Assembly: GCA_020091685.1 (NCBI GenBank)
Contig: CM034599.1
Span: 6,666,836-6,730,835 of the forward strand
Direction of reading: 5' to 3'
Source of the DNA: Lutjanus erythropterus
Taxonomy: Eukaryota > Chordata > Actinopteri > Lutjaniformes > Lutjanidae
Length of the DNA stretch: 64,000 bases
Within the stretch, counting starts at the first letter, position 1, and each line of letters begins with the position of its first letter. A model generated the notes under the pieces. That model saw nothing but the letters and a program-made list of their open reading frames with translations. It did no database searches and was not told the origin of the DNA. Positions 11,175 to 23,146 of the stretch are shown piece by piece. Made by a program: the position numbers and the translations under genes.

Positions 11175-11718
11175 ATGTTACATACAGGGATGGGATGGTT
11201 ACTTTAAAAATATATATTCTGATACAGTTACTAATTACCTGTTAGAAATCAATATTACAGTAATGTAACTTCATTACTTTCTGTTACTTTACAAATTATT
11301 TTTATCCTAATATAATGTTCAATGTTTGTTGTAGGTTTATTCATTGTTTCTCAAGCGCAAATGCACGTTTAGATTAGTAGTGGTAATTATACCCTTTTAA
11401 GTGTACTATTTCTCTGCAGCTAACATTCAGTCGGTCAGTCTGTGTAACTAATGTTAGTGGTTGGTCTAACCTGTAAATGTGTCTTTAAATTAGATGCTGA
11501 GATTTTGGATGATGACAGTATTTTCACAGCTGAAGGCAGAACAGTCGGTGTACTTTCTATTTTAAATCCATTTTAAAATTGTAATTCTGCCAAAAATTTA
11601 CATTTTTAATAATGTATCTGTAATCTGTCTCATTTATCCGTAACTGTAAAGGATTACAATTAACGTATTTTTGGTATCCTAATTGTGTAATCCCAAATCC
11701 ATTACTCCCCAATTCTGA
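11175..11718. mobile_element. Degenerate hAT-like element
   Basis: Begins 'cagggatgggatggttacttt' and ends 'attactccccaattctg', with interior 'gttactaattacc...ttacagtaatgtaac'. This resembles the teleost hAT family whose ends read 'agtgttgggagtaac ... gttactccccaacact'. A short related end is at about 19600-19665. Boundaries are approximate. Confidence 0.4.
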
Positions 11719-11734
11719 TCACATTTCTCTATAG

Positions 11735-12020
11735 AGTACTGAAAATCTAGACTCAAGTACAAGTACTGTTACATTACTGAAATATTACTCAACTACAAGT
11801 AAAACTACTGGTGTTAAAAATACCTCTCAAATTCTTCTCAAACACTACTCAGAGTGATACGTACTTCCTGACTGTTGGTTTTTAATATATTATCAGTTGC
11901 AACATTCAATCAAAAATGTTTCTGTTTCTCCAAATCTTCGGTCTAAATTACTCCCAACTCCTGCTGTGCTCTGCGCAGTGGTGATGCTCACTTCTGCAAA
12001 CCTGCTGCAGCATTTTTTTT
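11735..12020 (+). repeat. Dispersed repeat, pair with 62770-63040
   Basis: Near-colinear with 62770-63040: 'ctcaagta', 'atattactcaactac', 'gtaaaactactggtgtta', 'ctactcagagt', 'taaattactccca.ctcctgct'. It is a direct repeat about 51 kb apart. No coding capacity. Confidence 0.7.
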
Positions 12021-14810
12021 TCATCTGTATTACAGGGGGACAGAGAGTAATATATACAAATCTATTATTTTGTAGTTTATTCCCGTGCATGCCGTAATCT
12101 TAGTCAGCTCTCCTCTGGCAGCTGCACAGCGTCTCTCTTCGGTTTCCCCTCGCACCACACCTCAGGCAGGAGACTGACAGTATTTTCTGTCTTATGATGG
12201 TGTCTCTGCCACTCTGAAAGTTTACGACAGATAGACAACACACAGGATGTACGGCAGAGAATGTAGTTGCAGCAGACTTTGTAGGGATGAGAAGAAGTAA
12301 CCCAATTTGTTTTGTTAACCATCGTACCTTTTAAAACCAGCAATGCATCAGTGTCAGCTTTTCAACAGCCAGCATTCACACACATTTTCTTCAGAAATTG
12401 CCTTCTCATATTCAACTTATACTCAATACTTAATTGTGATTTTAAAAGTAAGTAGATTAAATAGCGTGACGCACACTTAGGTACAAGTAAAATTACAGGC
12501 TTGAAGAAGTACCACTCATTTTTGTCTTCTAGTTTTATTATATTCGAGGAAATCTTATTAAATCTATTAAAATATGATTACTACAACAAAATTTGACAGA
12601 TAAATTTAACATGAACACATAGGATTTTAAAGCAAAGGTATTTTGCTCAGCCTCAAACAAAATATCCATTTGAAATAGAATAAATGGTGTGTGATTGTAA
12701 AAATTCCCATGCTCCACTCCAAATGTAACACGCCACTGTTTATCTCTAATAACGTATCTGGTTGCTGCTCCGCTCAACATCTGCCATGTAAGCACGAGGT
12801 CAGATTTAATACATGTTAATTTTTGCTCATTAAATTCTTCCAATCTCCTGCCAAGGTTCTTTTTTGGGCCTTCCTTTGATCTTGAAATTATTCCAGGTTA
12901 ACCCTTTGATAGTTCACATCACGCGTAATAATATTACACCGAGAGGAAAGTCACAAAAAATCATTTTTAAAATGCATCACTTTAAATAAAACCACAGAAA
13001 CACACACACAATGGCACCGTGCAGTCTGAACGCATACAATAGGAAGACAAGCTGACCCTGATAATATCATATCATGTCAGATGAAGACATAGATTACATA
13101 AAACTAATCACAAAAGACTGATCCTATATCTTCTATTGACTCCTGACCTTATATTCCCATTAATAACAGGATGCCCCTAAAGTGATATTAATTGATTGTT
13201 TCGGTAACATTCACCGAGCTTAGCCAGACTCAGCTGGTGCCTTTGTGAAGGTAGGTATGGCTGGCTGTGAGCTTAAGAAGCTCCTTAATGTATTATTCAT
13301 ACCCATTTGACCTTAAAGATGGAAATGCAAATGAGTGTCAAGAATGAGAGGGATCATCGGACTTTTCAAATGTCAAACAGCCTGCCACAATTAAGACATA
13401 TTCATTACAAGAACCCACAGGTCCCCCACACCCAGCTGAGATGTAAAACACCTCCAATTAACATTTTGATGATTATCTCATCTCCAAAGCTGCTGCACAC
13501 CTTCATTTGTAAACCCTGTAATATTGTTGCAGAGTACCTGCGGTGCTGAAATGCACCACATAAAGTCATGTTTAGTGACTTTATGTGAATTATTATTGAA
13601 TTAACATTATTTTATTACCTGTCAAAGTTATTAGGGAGTAATTTAATCACGCACACACGTCAAGTAATCTGGTGTCATGGTGTGCTTTTGTCACTGTTTC
13701 TTTTTGCACGGTATGTCAATACTGCCATCTGCTGATTAGGTCAAATACTGACACAGCCGTCTCATGTGGAGTGAACATCCACATCATGTCAGCACCTAAC
13801 CTTTGGGTGGCAGCAATAACAAGTTTTATCTCCTCCACTCCTCATGTGGTGGATCATTAGGAAAAAAATTTTGTGTTATAATAAATAGAATTGTTGGATC
13901 AATATATTTTTTAACCCAGTAAAGCCTGACACATGAAGGAATTGTCAGAAAACTTTTTTTGAAATTCAAGTGTTTTTTGGACCTTTGGACTAAATCTTTT
14001 TTTCCCCCCATATCATTTCTATCTATTTTTGTATCATATTTGATTCATTCAATTAAAAAGATAGTTATTAATTATTAGTAAGTGCTCATTTTCTCATAAC
14101 TGTTTGTAACACACCAGTGATTATAATCAGAGCAAATTCCATATGTAAAAAACACACATGAATATCTAAATTTCCACTCTAAATTTATCTTTCGATGACA
14201 TTTTAGTCTTGAATTAGTTTGTTGAAAAGATTATTGTGATTGTGGGTGAAATAATGCAGACAGCAGCATGAAATTCAATAGAATAATGATTGCAGGATTC
14301 ACAAATGGCTGCATTATACACATTTTCAACACAAGTTTGCTCTGAAATAAAGTACAAAATATCAATATTGATTGTTTCACTTAAGTAAATATTCATATTG
14401 AAATATTAGTAACTTCTTCAAAATCAGCAAAGATTTCACTGTCAAACGTAAAGGCAGCTATGTTGGATCTTGCACTCACAGGCCGGCTGCTGCCTGCAGT
14501 GCACTGATAATCCACCAGAGGGCAGAAGACATGTCTTAGACTGCATAAAAGTCTCAGAAACTCAAATACGATGCAAATGGCGTTACAGGTTTAATCTGTT
14601 TTGGATTATGAGGATACACATTATGATGCCAGTTATTTAAAAAAAAAAACTGTCATGTTTGTCATAAAATAGACTAAGTAAATATAATTACGTTTGTTTT
14701 ACACCCATACATTTTTTTTCTTTGACTAAATGCCACAACACATAGTCTTTTGTTTTCACATTGCACACTTTATTTAGGACAGTTTGTTTTCTATATTGGA
14801 TGCACACAAT

Positions 14811-14850
14811 TTAGTTTAGTTTAGTTTAGTTTAGTTTAGTTTAGTTTAGT
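14811..14850 (+). repeat. (TTAGT)8 microsatellite
   Basis: Eight perfect tandem copies of the pentamer TTAGT. Confidence 0.95.
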
Positions 14851-16394
14851 CTGACACATGGCCCTCTAGTTTGCTGTAATGTTTACCTTTTCTTTTTGTT
14901 CCTGAGCTTCACTGGCAAAAGGCCTGGAGCCTGAAAAAGATGGTCTTCACTGGACGAAAGACTGAAGAAAGTCTCCTTTTGTCTTTAAGTTTGACAGTTG
15001 TTTAATGTTAGTGTTTGTCAGTCTGCCCCTGTGTGTCTGTTTAAGGACACGTCTGATTGTATAAACCCCCCCTCGTGTCGTTTGTAGGTCAGGCCTGTTC
15101 AGTGATGTTGACGCTTTAGTTTCCTTGTTGGTTACTTGACCTCCTTTCAGTTTTGGGTCTTATTTTTCTGTTGCTACTTTGTGTTAAGTTGCATTTAGGA
15201 CCCAGTCATTTTTTTAATCAACATTTTTTGACTTCATCACAATAAATTTTGCTTTTTCTTTACACGTTTGCCTTTTTAATTGGTCCCTAACAACTACCAA
15301 GGGCTCACTTTAGGGTTTGTTACCTTAAAGCAACACGTACCATAATGATAAGGAATAAAAAAAAGAGAGTTACTGCTTAAAATCTGAGTAAAACGTATTT
15401 CAGTAGTCATGGAAATATTCTCTTGGCACTCAGCATATTTCAGCAAGCTTTATATCAACAATTTATTGCACCAAACTATCATAACCCTCCTCAAAACAAG
15501 ACAGTGAGTCACATTTCAGTGTTTGATCATTTGTGTTACATTTAAATTCTTGTTTTCAGTCTCCTGAGTCTCTTCACATTCACAATGTTACAACCAGTTG
15601 TTGTGTTGCTGCCATCTTTGGCTCACTGATTATAAGTAAAATAAAATAAAGTAAAATATTTATCAATGCATTTTACACCCTATCTTATATCGGTTGAACT
15701 GTATATAAACCGAAATACACAATACCAAACAAATAAATACAAAATAAAGTATAAATAAAGTACATTAAACAATAAAAAAATAAACTTTGCTCATTTATTA
15801 ATGTGAATCCAGTGTTTTCCAGATTTTTAGAAAAAGTGTTTCAACATGAGATGAGGTTTTCACATCAAGGATTGTGATTGTTCTGGTTGTGTGTGGTCAG
15901 AATAAATCTTGTTGCTCAACAGGTTGATCCTGCAGAGTTTCAGATCCAGGGAGTTCAACTTGTTACACCCGATTTTCCAGATTTAGATGCAAGAGCTGCA
16001 CCACCAAACAACTGAATTTGAATGTACTTAAGTGTGAATGACAGTGAATATTGGCATTTAAATTAAATTTCAACATGAACTGAAAACTGTTTAAAAAAAA
16101 CAAATTGAAATGACAAATTTCTGTTTGAGCAACAAAATGTGAAGTTTCCTTTTACTGTAAAAGACACACAAGCATCTTTTTTTTAAATGCAGCAATACAT
16201 TTACCTACTTATACCATTGTTCTCAGTGAAACATCACACACGTTTACAGAAAACAAAGGTGTGATGAATAGATTGCTATGCCTTCAGCAAGCAAACAGAT
16301 GCCTGCAAAGGAAGGTGATAGTCCATATTTATTGTGTAAGGCAGCGGGTGGGACAATATGGTAACTCCTGAGAATGAAACTGCATTTGTTTAAC

Positions 16395-17213
16395 AGTGGT
16401 AGAAGAAGTACTCAGATCTTTCACCAAAGTAAAGAACCAATACCACAATATAAAAGTACTCTCTTAAAGGTAAAAGTCATGCATTTAAAATCTTAAGTAA
16501 AATTACATAAGTATTATATTAAAAACATGATTATGGTTTTAAAAAGAAGGAAATTATATATTATATTTTACAGTGTTTGATTGTTAATGCTGATAAAGTA
16601 TTGTGCAAGTTGTGTCCAGTGGAGCCAGTTTGAACTACTTTATACAATTTGGAAGTTCCAAAGTGTCACAAAGTAAATCTGTGAGGTCATGAGATGATAA
16701 ATGCTGCAGGAAAGAAATAGTGTTTTAAGTGACATATTGGATGGATCTTTCTGGGATCTGAACACTTATTTAAATTAAACCATCTAAAAAGCCCTGTCAA
16801 TGAATTAAATGAACTTAACTATTATCAAAATTGTTGTCAAATAATTTTCTGTCAATAGACTAATTGGTTATTGACTTTTTTTTCAGCTGTACTTATATAA
16901 AGTATAACATACCCATTTTATAAACTCTTTGTAGCCTATGTTTTGTATGCAGAAATCTTAACTTGCCTGAGTAACTAAAGATATCAAACAATTGTAGTAA
17001 CTGTGATAAAAAGTACAATATTTGCCCCTGAAATGTAGTGGAGTGAAGTAATTGACAAGAAAAGCCTGAAGTAAAGCAGACCACAAGTACCTCAAAATCA
17101 GTACTGGGGTAAATATACTTACTAACAGTTACATTTCACCACCTGAAATGGGTGTACAAGGACCTCAAAATGTACTCAAATACAGTACTTGAGTACTTAG
17201 TTACTTTCCACCA
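16395..17213. mobile_element. Inverted-repeat element 'agtggtrgaa...agtact'
   Basis: Left end 'cagtggtagaagaagtactcagat' and right end 'gagtacttagttactttccaccaatg' are imperfect inverted copies. The interior has the typical teleost phrases 'gtaaaagtcatgcatttaaaat' and 'acataagtatta'. Diverged fragments occur at 26240-26370 and 43370-43520. It lies shortly before the first exon of tgoln2. Confidence 0.55.
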
Positions 17214-17399
17214 ATGTTATTATAGTTAAAAAAAAAAAAAAACTAAATGGAAACAAGCAACCCCACTCTGAACCTAAACTGAGTTCAAAATATATCATTT
17301 TAAATGAGATAAAAATTAAAAACTGTTGAAAAATACAAAACTATAATAACTGCGCTGATGGTAAATGTAACCATGCAGAGTGCTGTTCTCTGTCGTGGC

Positions 17400-17619
17400 A
17401 GCAGTCCGCCTGTAGGTGGCAGCAAACTCCTCCTCTGTGTTTAAAACCGTAGAAGAAGAAGAAGAACAGGCTCGTTTGTACACGGAAGCAGGAACAGGAC
17501 ACATCAACCCCCCCCAACCTGTCGACTTGTATTTGTCAACGCGGATTCTGGTGCGACACAGGAGGAGAGACAGATTAACAGACAGACTTTCTTCGTCTTT
17601 TCGTCGTCGTGTGGACACA
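17400..17619 (+). promoter_or_regulatory. tgoln2: Probable tgoln2 5' UTR / promoter-proximal region
   Basis: Locally CpG-richer sequence just before the start codon, in otherwise AT-rich DNA. The ATG context is acacaATGa with A at -3, which is favourable. No TATA box stands out. The transcription start is not determined. Confidence 0.45.
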
Positions 17620-20600
17620 ATGAGGACGTCTCTCCTCGTACTCGCGGTGTTTGTGTGCTGCTGCTCGGTCAGAGGTGAGTGGACTTTTGTTTCGTTTTGC
17701 TACGAAACCCATTCAGAGAGCAGAGCCAAAAAATGTTAGCGTCACACATAATCCCTGTCAGCCAATTAAGCTAGTTGTTTGTGAACAACAAGGTGGCTAC
17801 AGGCCATTAAAACGTCTTAAAATCGCCTTAACTAATGAAAGGCCTTAAAAAGCGCTACACAGTCTTGCCTCTGAATTACTGAATGATGAAAAGGTCTAAA
17901 GTTCACTCCAAGCGCAAGAGTTGAATTTGAATGCCCCTAGGATGACAGAGTCCTTTTGATCTGACAATATATCTATTTACTGAGGAGAGTACACCAATAT
18001 CTACACATGTGGTGCTTAGTTTTATTGCAAAATTGGCCCTAAATTTATTCAAATGGTGGCATTAAAAAGTTACATTAAACTTTCTGATACGTGTAGACAG
18101 CCTGACAAGTATAACTTGTTATAGCTGAGACAAGAACTGATCACTTAGACCAGTTTCTGAGTGTCATTGTTGGATTGAATGAAAATCGGATAGCGGGACT
18201 TAGTGACAAAATTTGATGGATATTTGGACATTTGAAACCAAATATCGCAATATTTTCGACTAAAACTCCATCAATATTGCAACAATATTCAAAGGATGAC
18301 TATTGGTGCCTGATGCTTCATGAGTCATCGTCAGGTATGTGAGTAATACAAGTTAATTTCCAAATGGATAAAGACAACTGATAGAACAGTCTGTTTTTTC
18401 AGGACATTGCATCATTTCACTGTATTGCAGCTTTTAAAAACCAGTAAAAGACAACAATTAGGCCAAGGGTTTCAAATTTTGTGCATTTTCCTTTACTAGT
18501 AGGTGAAAATGCTATCAATCAATTAATTATGATATAGAAGATACAGAACACATTTTTTTTCTTGTTTTTTCTTTCTCATTTCAAGTTTCCTTATTCAACC
18601 AATGGCTCCGCCTGACAGAGAATGTCAAATAAGGCAGTATTTCTGCTATTTTATTCTCAACATTATTTGGAAATGTATGGGGAAAAAATGCTGTTTTTCA
18701 AGATAACATAATCACATAAATAATAGTTTTGAACAGATATTTCTAAATCAGTGACTAATGCAGCTCATTACCAAGTGCAGGAGATGCTTGTGCCTCATTT
18801 TAGTGGTATTTTTAATCATTTTTAAAAAGCAGTATAGCACTAAACGCCTACAACTGGCGGTTGATCCATGATAGTTAGGGCTTAAAGTATACAAGGGGAA
18901 GTGTGTTCTGTTAAAATCCACCACTCCTGCCCTGCTCCTGCTTACTTTTTTCCAAGTAGCCTCTGTGTGGTGTGTCCTGTTACATCATACCAGCGGCTGA
19001 GTAAGTTGGTGAGGCGTAGTGAAACTGCTTATCGCAGGGCAGGTTTTGCAGCAGAAGATCTCAGCTATCTCGGTCATCGAATTCTACAAATATAATGCCA
19101 ACTCCTTTGATGAAGCTCTGACATGGTGGGTGAGATGATTTTCGTCTGAGAGCAATGACGATATTCTTGGTCTTTGTAGTAATGAATTAGAGGAAGGCAT
19201 CATCACACCATTTGACACACTCATCAACCGCTGGCTCACGCTTAGATTTATCTTAGCAAGCTGATGATATCATGACAAGTGTCAGCGAGTTTCAGGATGC
19301 GCCTGTGCCTGTGATGGCTTATATAGTCATTGGTGTAAAGACTGTGCAGCAAAGGGATCCCTCATTGTTTTTTGTTTTTTTTGCAAAGATGCACACTTTT
19401 AGAAAGTGCAAATGATGTCAGCTTTAGTTTTGTATACAATTTCTATTAGTCGGTAGAGAAGCAATAATAAAATAACAATAAAAAATCATTCGTTTTCTCT
19501 TGTAACCCATATTTTTTCAATTTACTACACAAAAATCTTTTGAAAAGTAATTTAACTGTTCGAATCAATATACAAATATGAATGTAGTTGAATTCCTGGC
19601 AAACTACTGTAAAAAGTAGCTAAATTAATTACATGTAGTTAACTACTCCCCAACACTGATGTTGACAGCAAAACCTCATCCCACATCAAACAGTTATTTC
19701 TCTCCATCTGTTGTTTATGGCCCCCGTCACCAAGATACACTTTACTCAAGAGACTATATATAGCAACTTAATTAAACACCCAGGCAATCAGCACTCTTAT
19801 CCTGGTTCTGTTAGGACTCGTAGGATTTTTAACTGGTGCAAGGCCGGTTCAGAACGTGCCCGTTTAGAACCTGACGATTGCTTGGCCTCTGGTATAGCTC
19901 ATCGCTCATCCAAACACTTCACACTCGACACTGACTGTGTAACGTTATCAGAACATTAATATTAAAACTTAGATTAGCTCCTAATAAACAGCACTGTTGA
20001 GAGAGAGGGTTAACTCTAACCCTCTCTCTACATGCCTCTGAGTATTAAGTCGAGGGCTGTACCTAACTTTTTTTGATTAATCTAACTACTCTTAATTTTT
20101 TTTAAATTGTTGAATAATCTATTGACTAATTTCTTGATTATTCTAGAGATTATTTTTAATTACTTCACTAATATGGGATAAAAATGAATAACCCAAAATC
20201 AATGTTAATATGTCAGCATTTTATTTTAATCACCTAATCATCATCTAATTTCCACACCACTGTTGTGTTATGATGGTAGCAATAGTATTAATAATAATAA
20301 CAATAATAATGACGATGATGATAGTAATAACAGGACCTATTTGTCAGAAATGTTATCAGAAAAAGGAGGATTGCTGTAGTTTAAAAAATATATATTATTT
20401 TGTTTGGGTGCCTATTGTGCCTTTATTTGATAATACAGGCAAAAGTAGACAGGAAGAGGAGGAGACAGAGCGGGAACATGTTCTACCAAGTATATTACCA
20501 GGATGCCTCAGACACACAGATTAATTAAATCATTGTATGTCATAGCAGCCCTTTCCTTAGAGCTGGAGAATCGATATTTTCTGCTTATTGCATAGTCATA

Positions 20601-23146
20601 TTAAGTTAAGATCACCACTGGCAAATGTATTTTTGCATCAGTGTGGGCCAAGGAAAAAAACTGAAACAATCGCAGACTGTATGAACAGTTTGTAACATTA
20701 GTTTAAGCCATTTTCTCTCTTATACATGCATAGCAGTTAATGTAAACATAAAAATTGATGAGTGATATGATGATGATTCATCTTTCATTTGTTCTTCTTC
20801 ATCCTGTAAACTAAATTAGTTCTCATGTTTCCAAGTCATTTTCCAGTGTGCAGAGGCTGCTTCCTCAATCATAATGTTGTGGCCTTTCTGCTACGCTTTT
20901 AACAGCGTATAATCTAATCATCAAGCATAATAAAACCATCTTAATTCAGGCTGGAAAAGCTGACAAGAAGAAGACAGTGGACATTACTAACAAGGTACAA
21001 ATATTCAAAAGCGTGCAGTGGAAAAGATGGAAAAGTAATAAGGACAAGGAAGCAGATGTACCAAGGTCACCATTGGAGAACTCAGAATGGCAGCATTCAT
21101 GGCATTTAGGTTGTTATTAGATGGCATTCTCTGTTTTCTGTTACTGTCACCATTGCTATCAAAACTATATTTTCTTTTTTTTTCCTTATTTACAGGGGCC
21201 CCCGCAGAAAAACCTCCAGAGCTTACAGAGCAGAGCAAAACAAAGTCACAATCCAGTGCACCTGGGAGCGACCCAAACACACCTGTTACTAAAGAAGCAG
21301 GAGGTGAACAAAGTACTGCCGAAGCAGCAAATAATGACCAAGCAACAGTAAATGGTGGAAAGGCTGCAGTAGACGTAACCCATGGAGAGTCAGGAAAGGA
21401 CAAAGAAAAGGAACAGTCCAAGACCAAGACAAATCAGGGGGAACAGGACAATGCATCACAAGGAGATGAAACAAACAAACAAAATGGGAAACAAGAACCT
21501 GAACACAGCCCGGGAGATGAGTATGCACAGAATGGCAATGCGGGAAAGCCGAAAGGAGAGGACTCTGGCACTGGTGGGGCAAAGGAGGACGAAAAGGGCA
21601 CCGGTAAGGCAAAGGGGGATGGAAAGGGCACCGGTGAGGCAAAGGGGGACGGAAAGGGCACCAGTGAGGCAAAGGAGGACGGAAAGGGCACCAGTGATGC
21701 AAAGGGGGACAGAAAGGTCACCGGTGAGGCAAAGACTGTCGGAGAAGTCACTGGTGAGGCAAAGGACACAAAGGGCATCGGTGAGGCAAAGATGGACAGC
21801 AAGGGCACCAGTGATGCAAAGACGGTTGGAGAGGGCACCGGTGAGGCAAAGGAGGACACAAAGGGCACCGGTGAGGCAAAGATGGACAGCAAGGGCACCA
21901 GTGATGCAAAGACGGTTGGAGAGGGCACCGGTGAGGCAAAGGAGGACGCAAAGGGCACCGGTGAGGCAAAGATGGACAGCAAGGGCACCAGTGATGCAAA
22001 GGGGGACGGAAAGGTCACCGGTGAGGCAAAGACTGTCGGAGAGGTCACTGGTGAGGCAAAGACGGTTGGAGAGGGCACCGGTGAGCCAAAGGAGGATGGA
22101 AAGGGCACCGGTGAGGCAAAGGGGGACGGAAAGGGCACTGGTGAGGCAAAGGAGGACGGAAAGGGCTCCGGTGAGGCAAAGGAGGACGGAAAGGGCTCCG
22201 GTGAGGCAAAGACGGACGGAAAGGACGCCAGCCTGGAAAAGGAAACTCAGTATATTCCATCTGGTGTAAAGGACGAGGCAGAAAGCAGTCATTTCTTCGC
22301 CTACCTTGTCTGTACAGCTGTGCTGGTGGCAGTGCTTTACATCACTTACCACAACAAGCGCAAGGTACCTGGGTATTTTCTTTCCCACTCAGACTTCTCT
22401 GTGGCTTCCCTCCTGTGTTTGTACTGACCCAGATTTTAGCTGCAGATTCAGTCTCAGTTCTTGTTGCAACATATGAAGATGGAAATTGAATTTTTTGAAA
22501 GCCAGAAATTACTCAACTAGTTCTTACCTTTACTTTATACTCATCCAGGTCTCCACTTTATGCAGTGCAATAATTCCACCATAGTTTAATTTGGGTGAAT
22601 ATTTGTTGCTCAGTTAAACTGAAAATTTATTTTGCACACCTCCTCCTCTGTGTACTTATGGCTGTGTTGGAAACAATTCACTCAACATTATTTGCTCACA
22701 GATGAATATGTAGCTAGCTTTAAATGCAGGCACATTTCTTTTTCCTGACAGGCAAATGAGAACTGAAATGAACAATGTTATAGGAATAATTTGGCATTGA
22801 CCATGGAAAACCAGAAAAGACAGAATCGAGCCAAGCTGAAAGATTAATCCTCTGTGATTTCTCTCAGTTCTACCATATGCCTTTTAAAGGCTGCTGGTTG
22901 AATTATGCCTTCATACATCAGTTGAAGTCGGTTGAAAACTCTCCAACATCTCTTTCTCGTTTCCCCAGATAATTGCTTTTGTTTTGGAAGGAAAGAAAAC
23001 CAGATCCACACGCCGACCTAAATCCACAGAATACCAGAAGCTGGAACAGCAGGTAAGTTGTTAATATACAAAAATACACACCCTTGCTTTTTAAAAAAAA
23101 AAATCATTTGTGAGCGTTTAACTTCTCTCTTTTCTTTCAGATGTGA
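17620..23146 (+). CDS. tgoln2: Trans-Golgi network integral membrane protein 2 (TGN38/46 type)
   Basis: Type I membrane protein that cycles between the trans-Golgi network and plasma membrane; used as a TGN marker. Exons: 17620-17674, 21196-22364, 22969-23052 and 23141-23146 (ATG TGA). Phases agree and give 437 residues. Residues 1-19 are a signal peptide ([19 protein letters not shown]). A Lys/Glu/Gly/Thr-rich lumenal domain follows, with 22 tandem 10-residue units at residues 143-361. Residues about 385-404 form one membrane span ([20 protein letters not shown]). The tail [14 protein letters not shown]...RRP is the TGN38 signature and carries the YXXphi sorting signal YQKL (430-433), equivalent to mammalian YQRL. 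The lumenal repeat sequence itself is not conserved in this family. The neighbour tcf7l1 is also beside TGOLN2 in human. Identification rests mainly on the tail and architecture. Confidence 0.94.
17675..21195 (+). other. tgoln2: tgoln2 intron 1
   Basis: 3.5-kb intron joining the signal-peptide exon to the repeat exon (phase 1 on both sides). Contents: a hAT-like end at 19600-19665, a copy of the AATCGATT-type repeat near 20040-20180, and an ATA/ATG-rich run near 20280-20335. No internal exon seen. Confidence 0.8.
21567..22223 (+). repeat. tgoln2: Coding 30-bp tandem repeat (22 units) in tgoln2
   Basis: Twenty-two units of consensus GTGEAKxDGK (10 residues, 30 bp) fill 657 bp in frame. One unit (the seventh, VTGEAKDTK) is 9 residues. 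The ninth to fifteenth units form a higher-order pattern of three-unit blocks: GTGEAKED(T/A)[11 protein letters not shown], then a GTSDAK unit. This indicates recent duplication of 90-bp blocks. Confidence 0.95.
22365..22968 (+). other. tgoln2: tgoln2 intron 2
   Basis: Separates the membrane-span exon from the sorting-signal exon. The donor is gtacct, the acceptor tttccccag. The upstream frame stays open 20 codons into it (to a stop at 22425-22427). No repeat recognised. Confidence 0.85.

Larger units (their letters stand above)
6886..17400. other. Intergenic region between tcf7l1 and tgoln2
   Basis: About 10.5 kb with no exon I can support. It is largely decayed transposons: a LINE-like scrap (7426-7653), inverted-repeat elements (8050-8624, 9465-10661), a hAT-like degenerate block (11175-11718), a repeat shared with the far end of the window (11735-12020), and a TIR-like element (16395-17213). 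It also has a TTAGT pentamer array (14811-14850). The stretch near 12840-13340 is non-repetitive and contains TCF/LEF-like and POU octamer matches. Confidence 0.7.

Noticed and set aside
18900-19330. Possible gene fragment in tgoln2 intron 1
   Set aside because: A 64-codon frame starts at GTG, has no recognised motif, and is followed by stops in all frames.
21382-22388. Long open frames in other phases and on the minus strand over the tgoln2 repeat (up to 310 codons)
   Set aside because: They arise from a stop-free 30-bp unit. The splice phases, signal peptide, membrane span and tail all belong to the tgoln2 frame.
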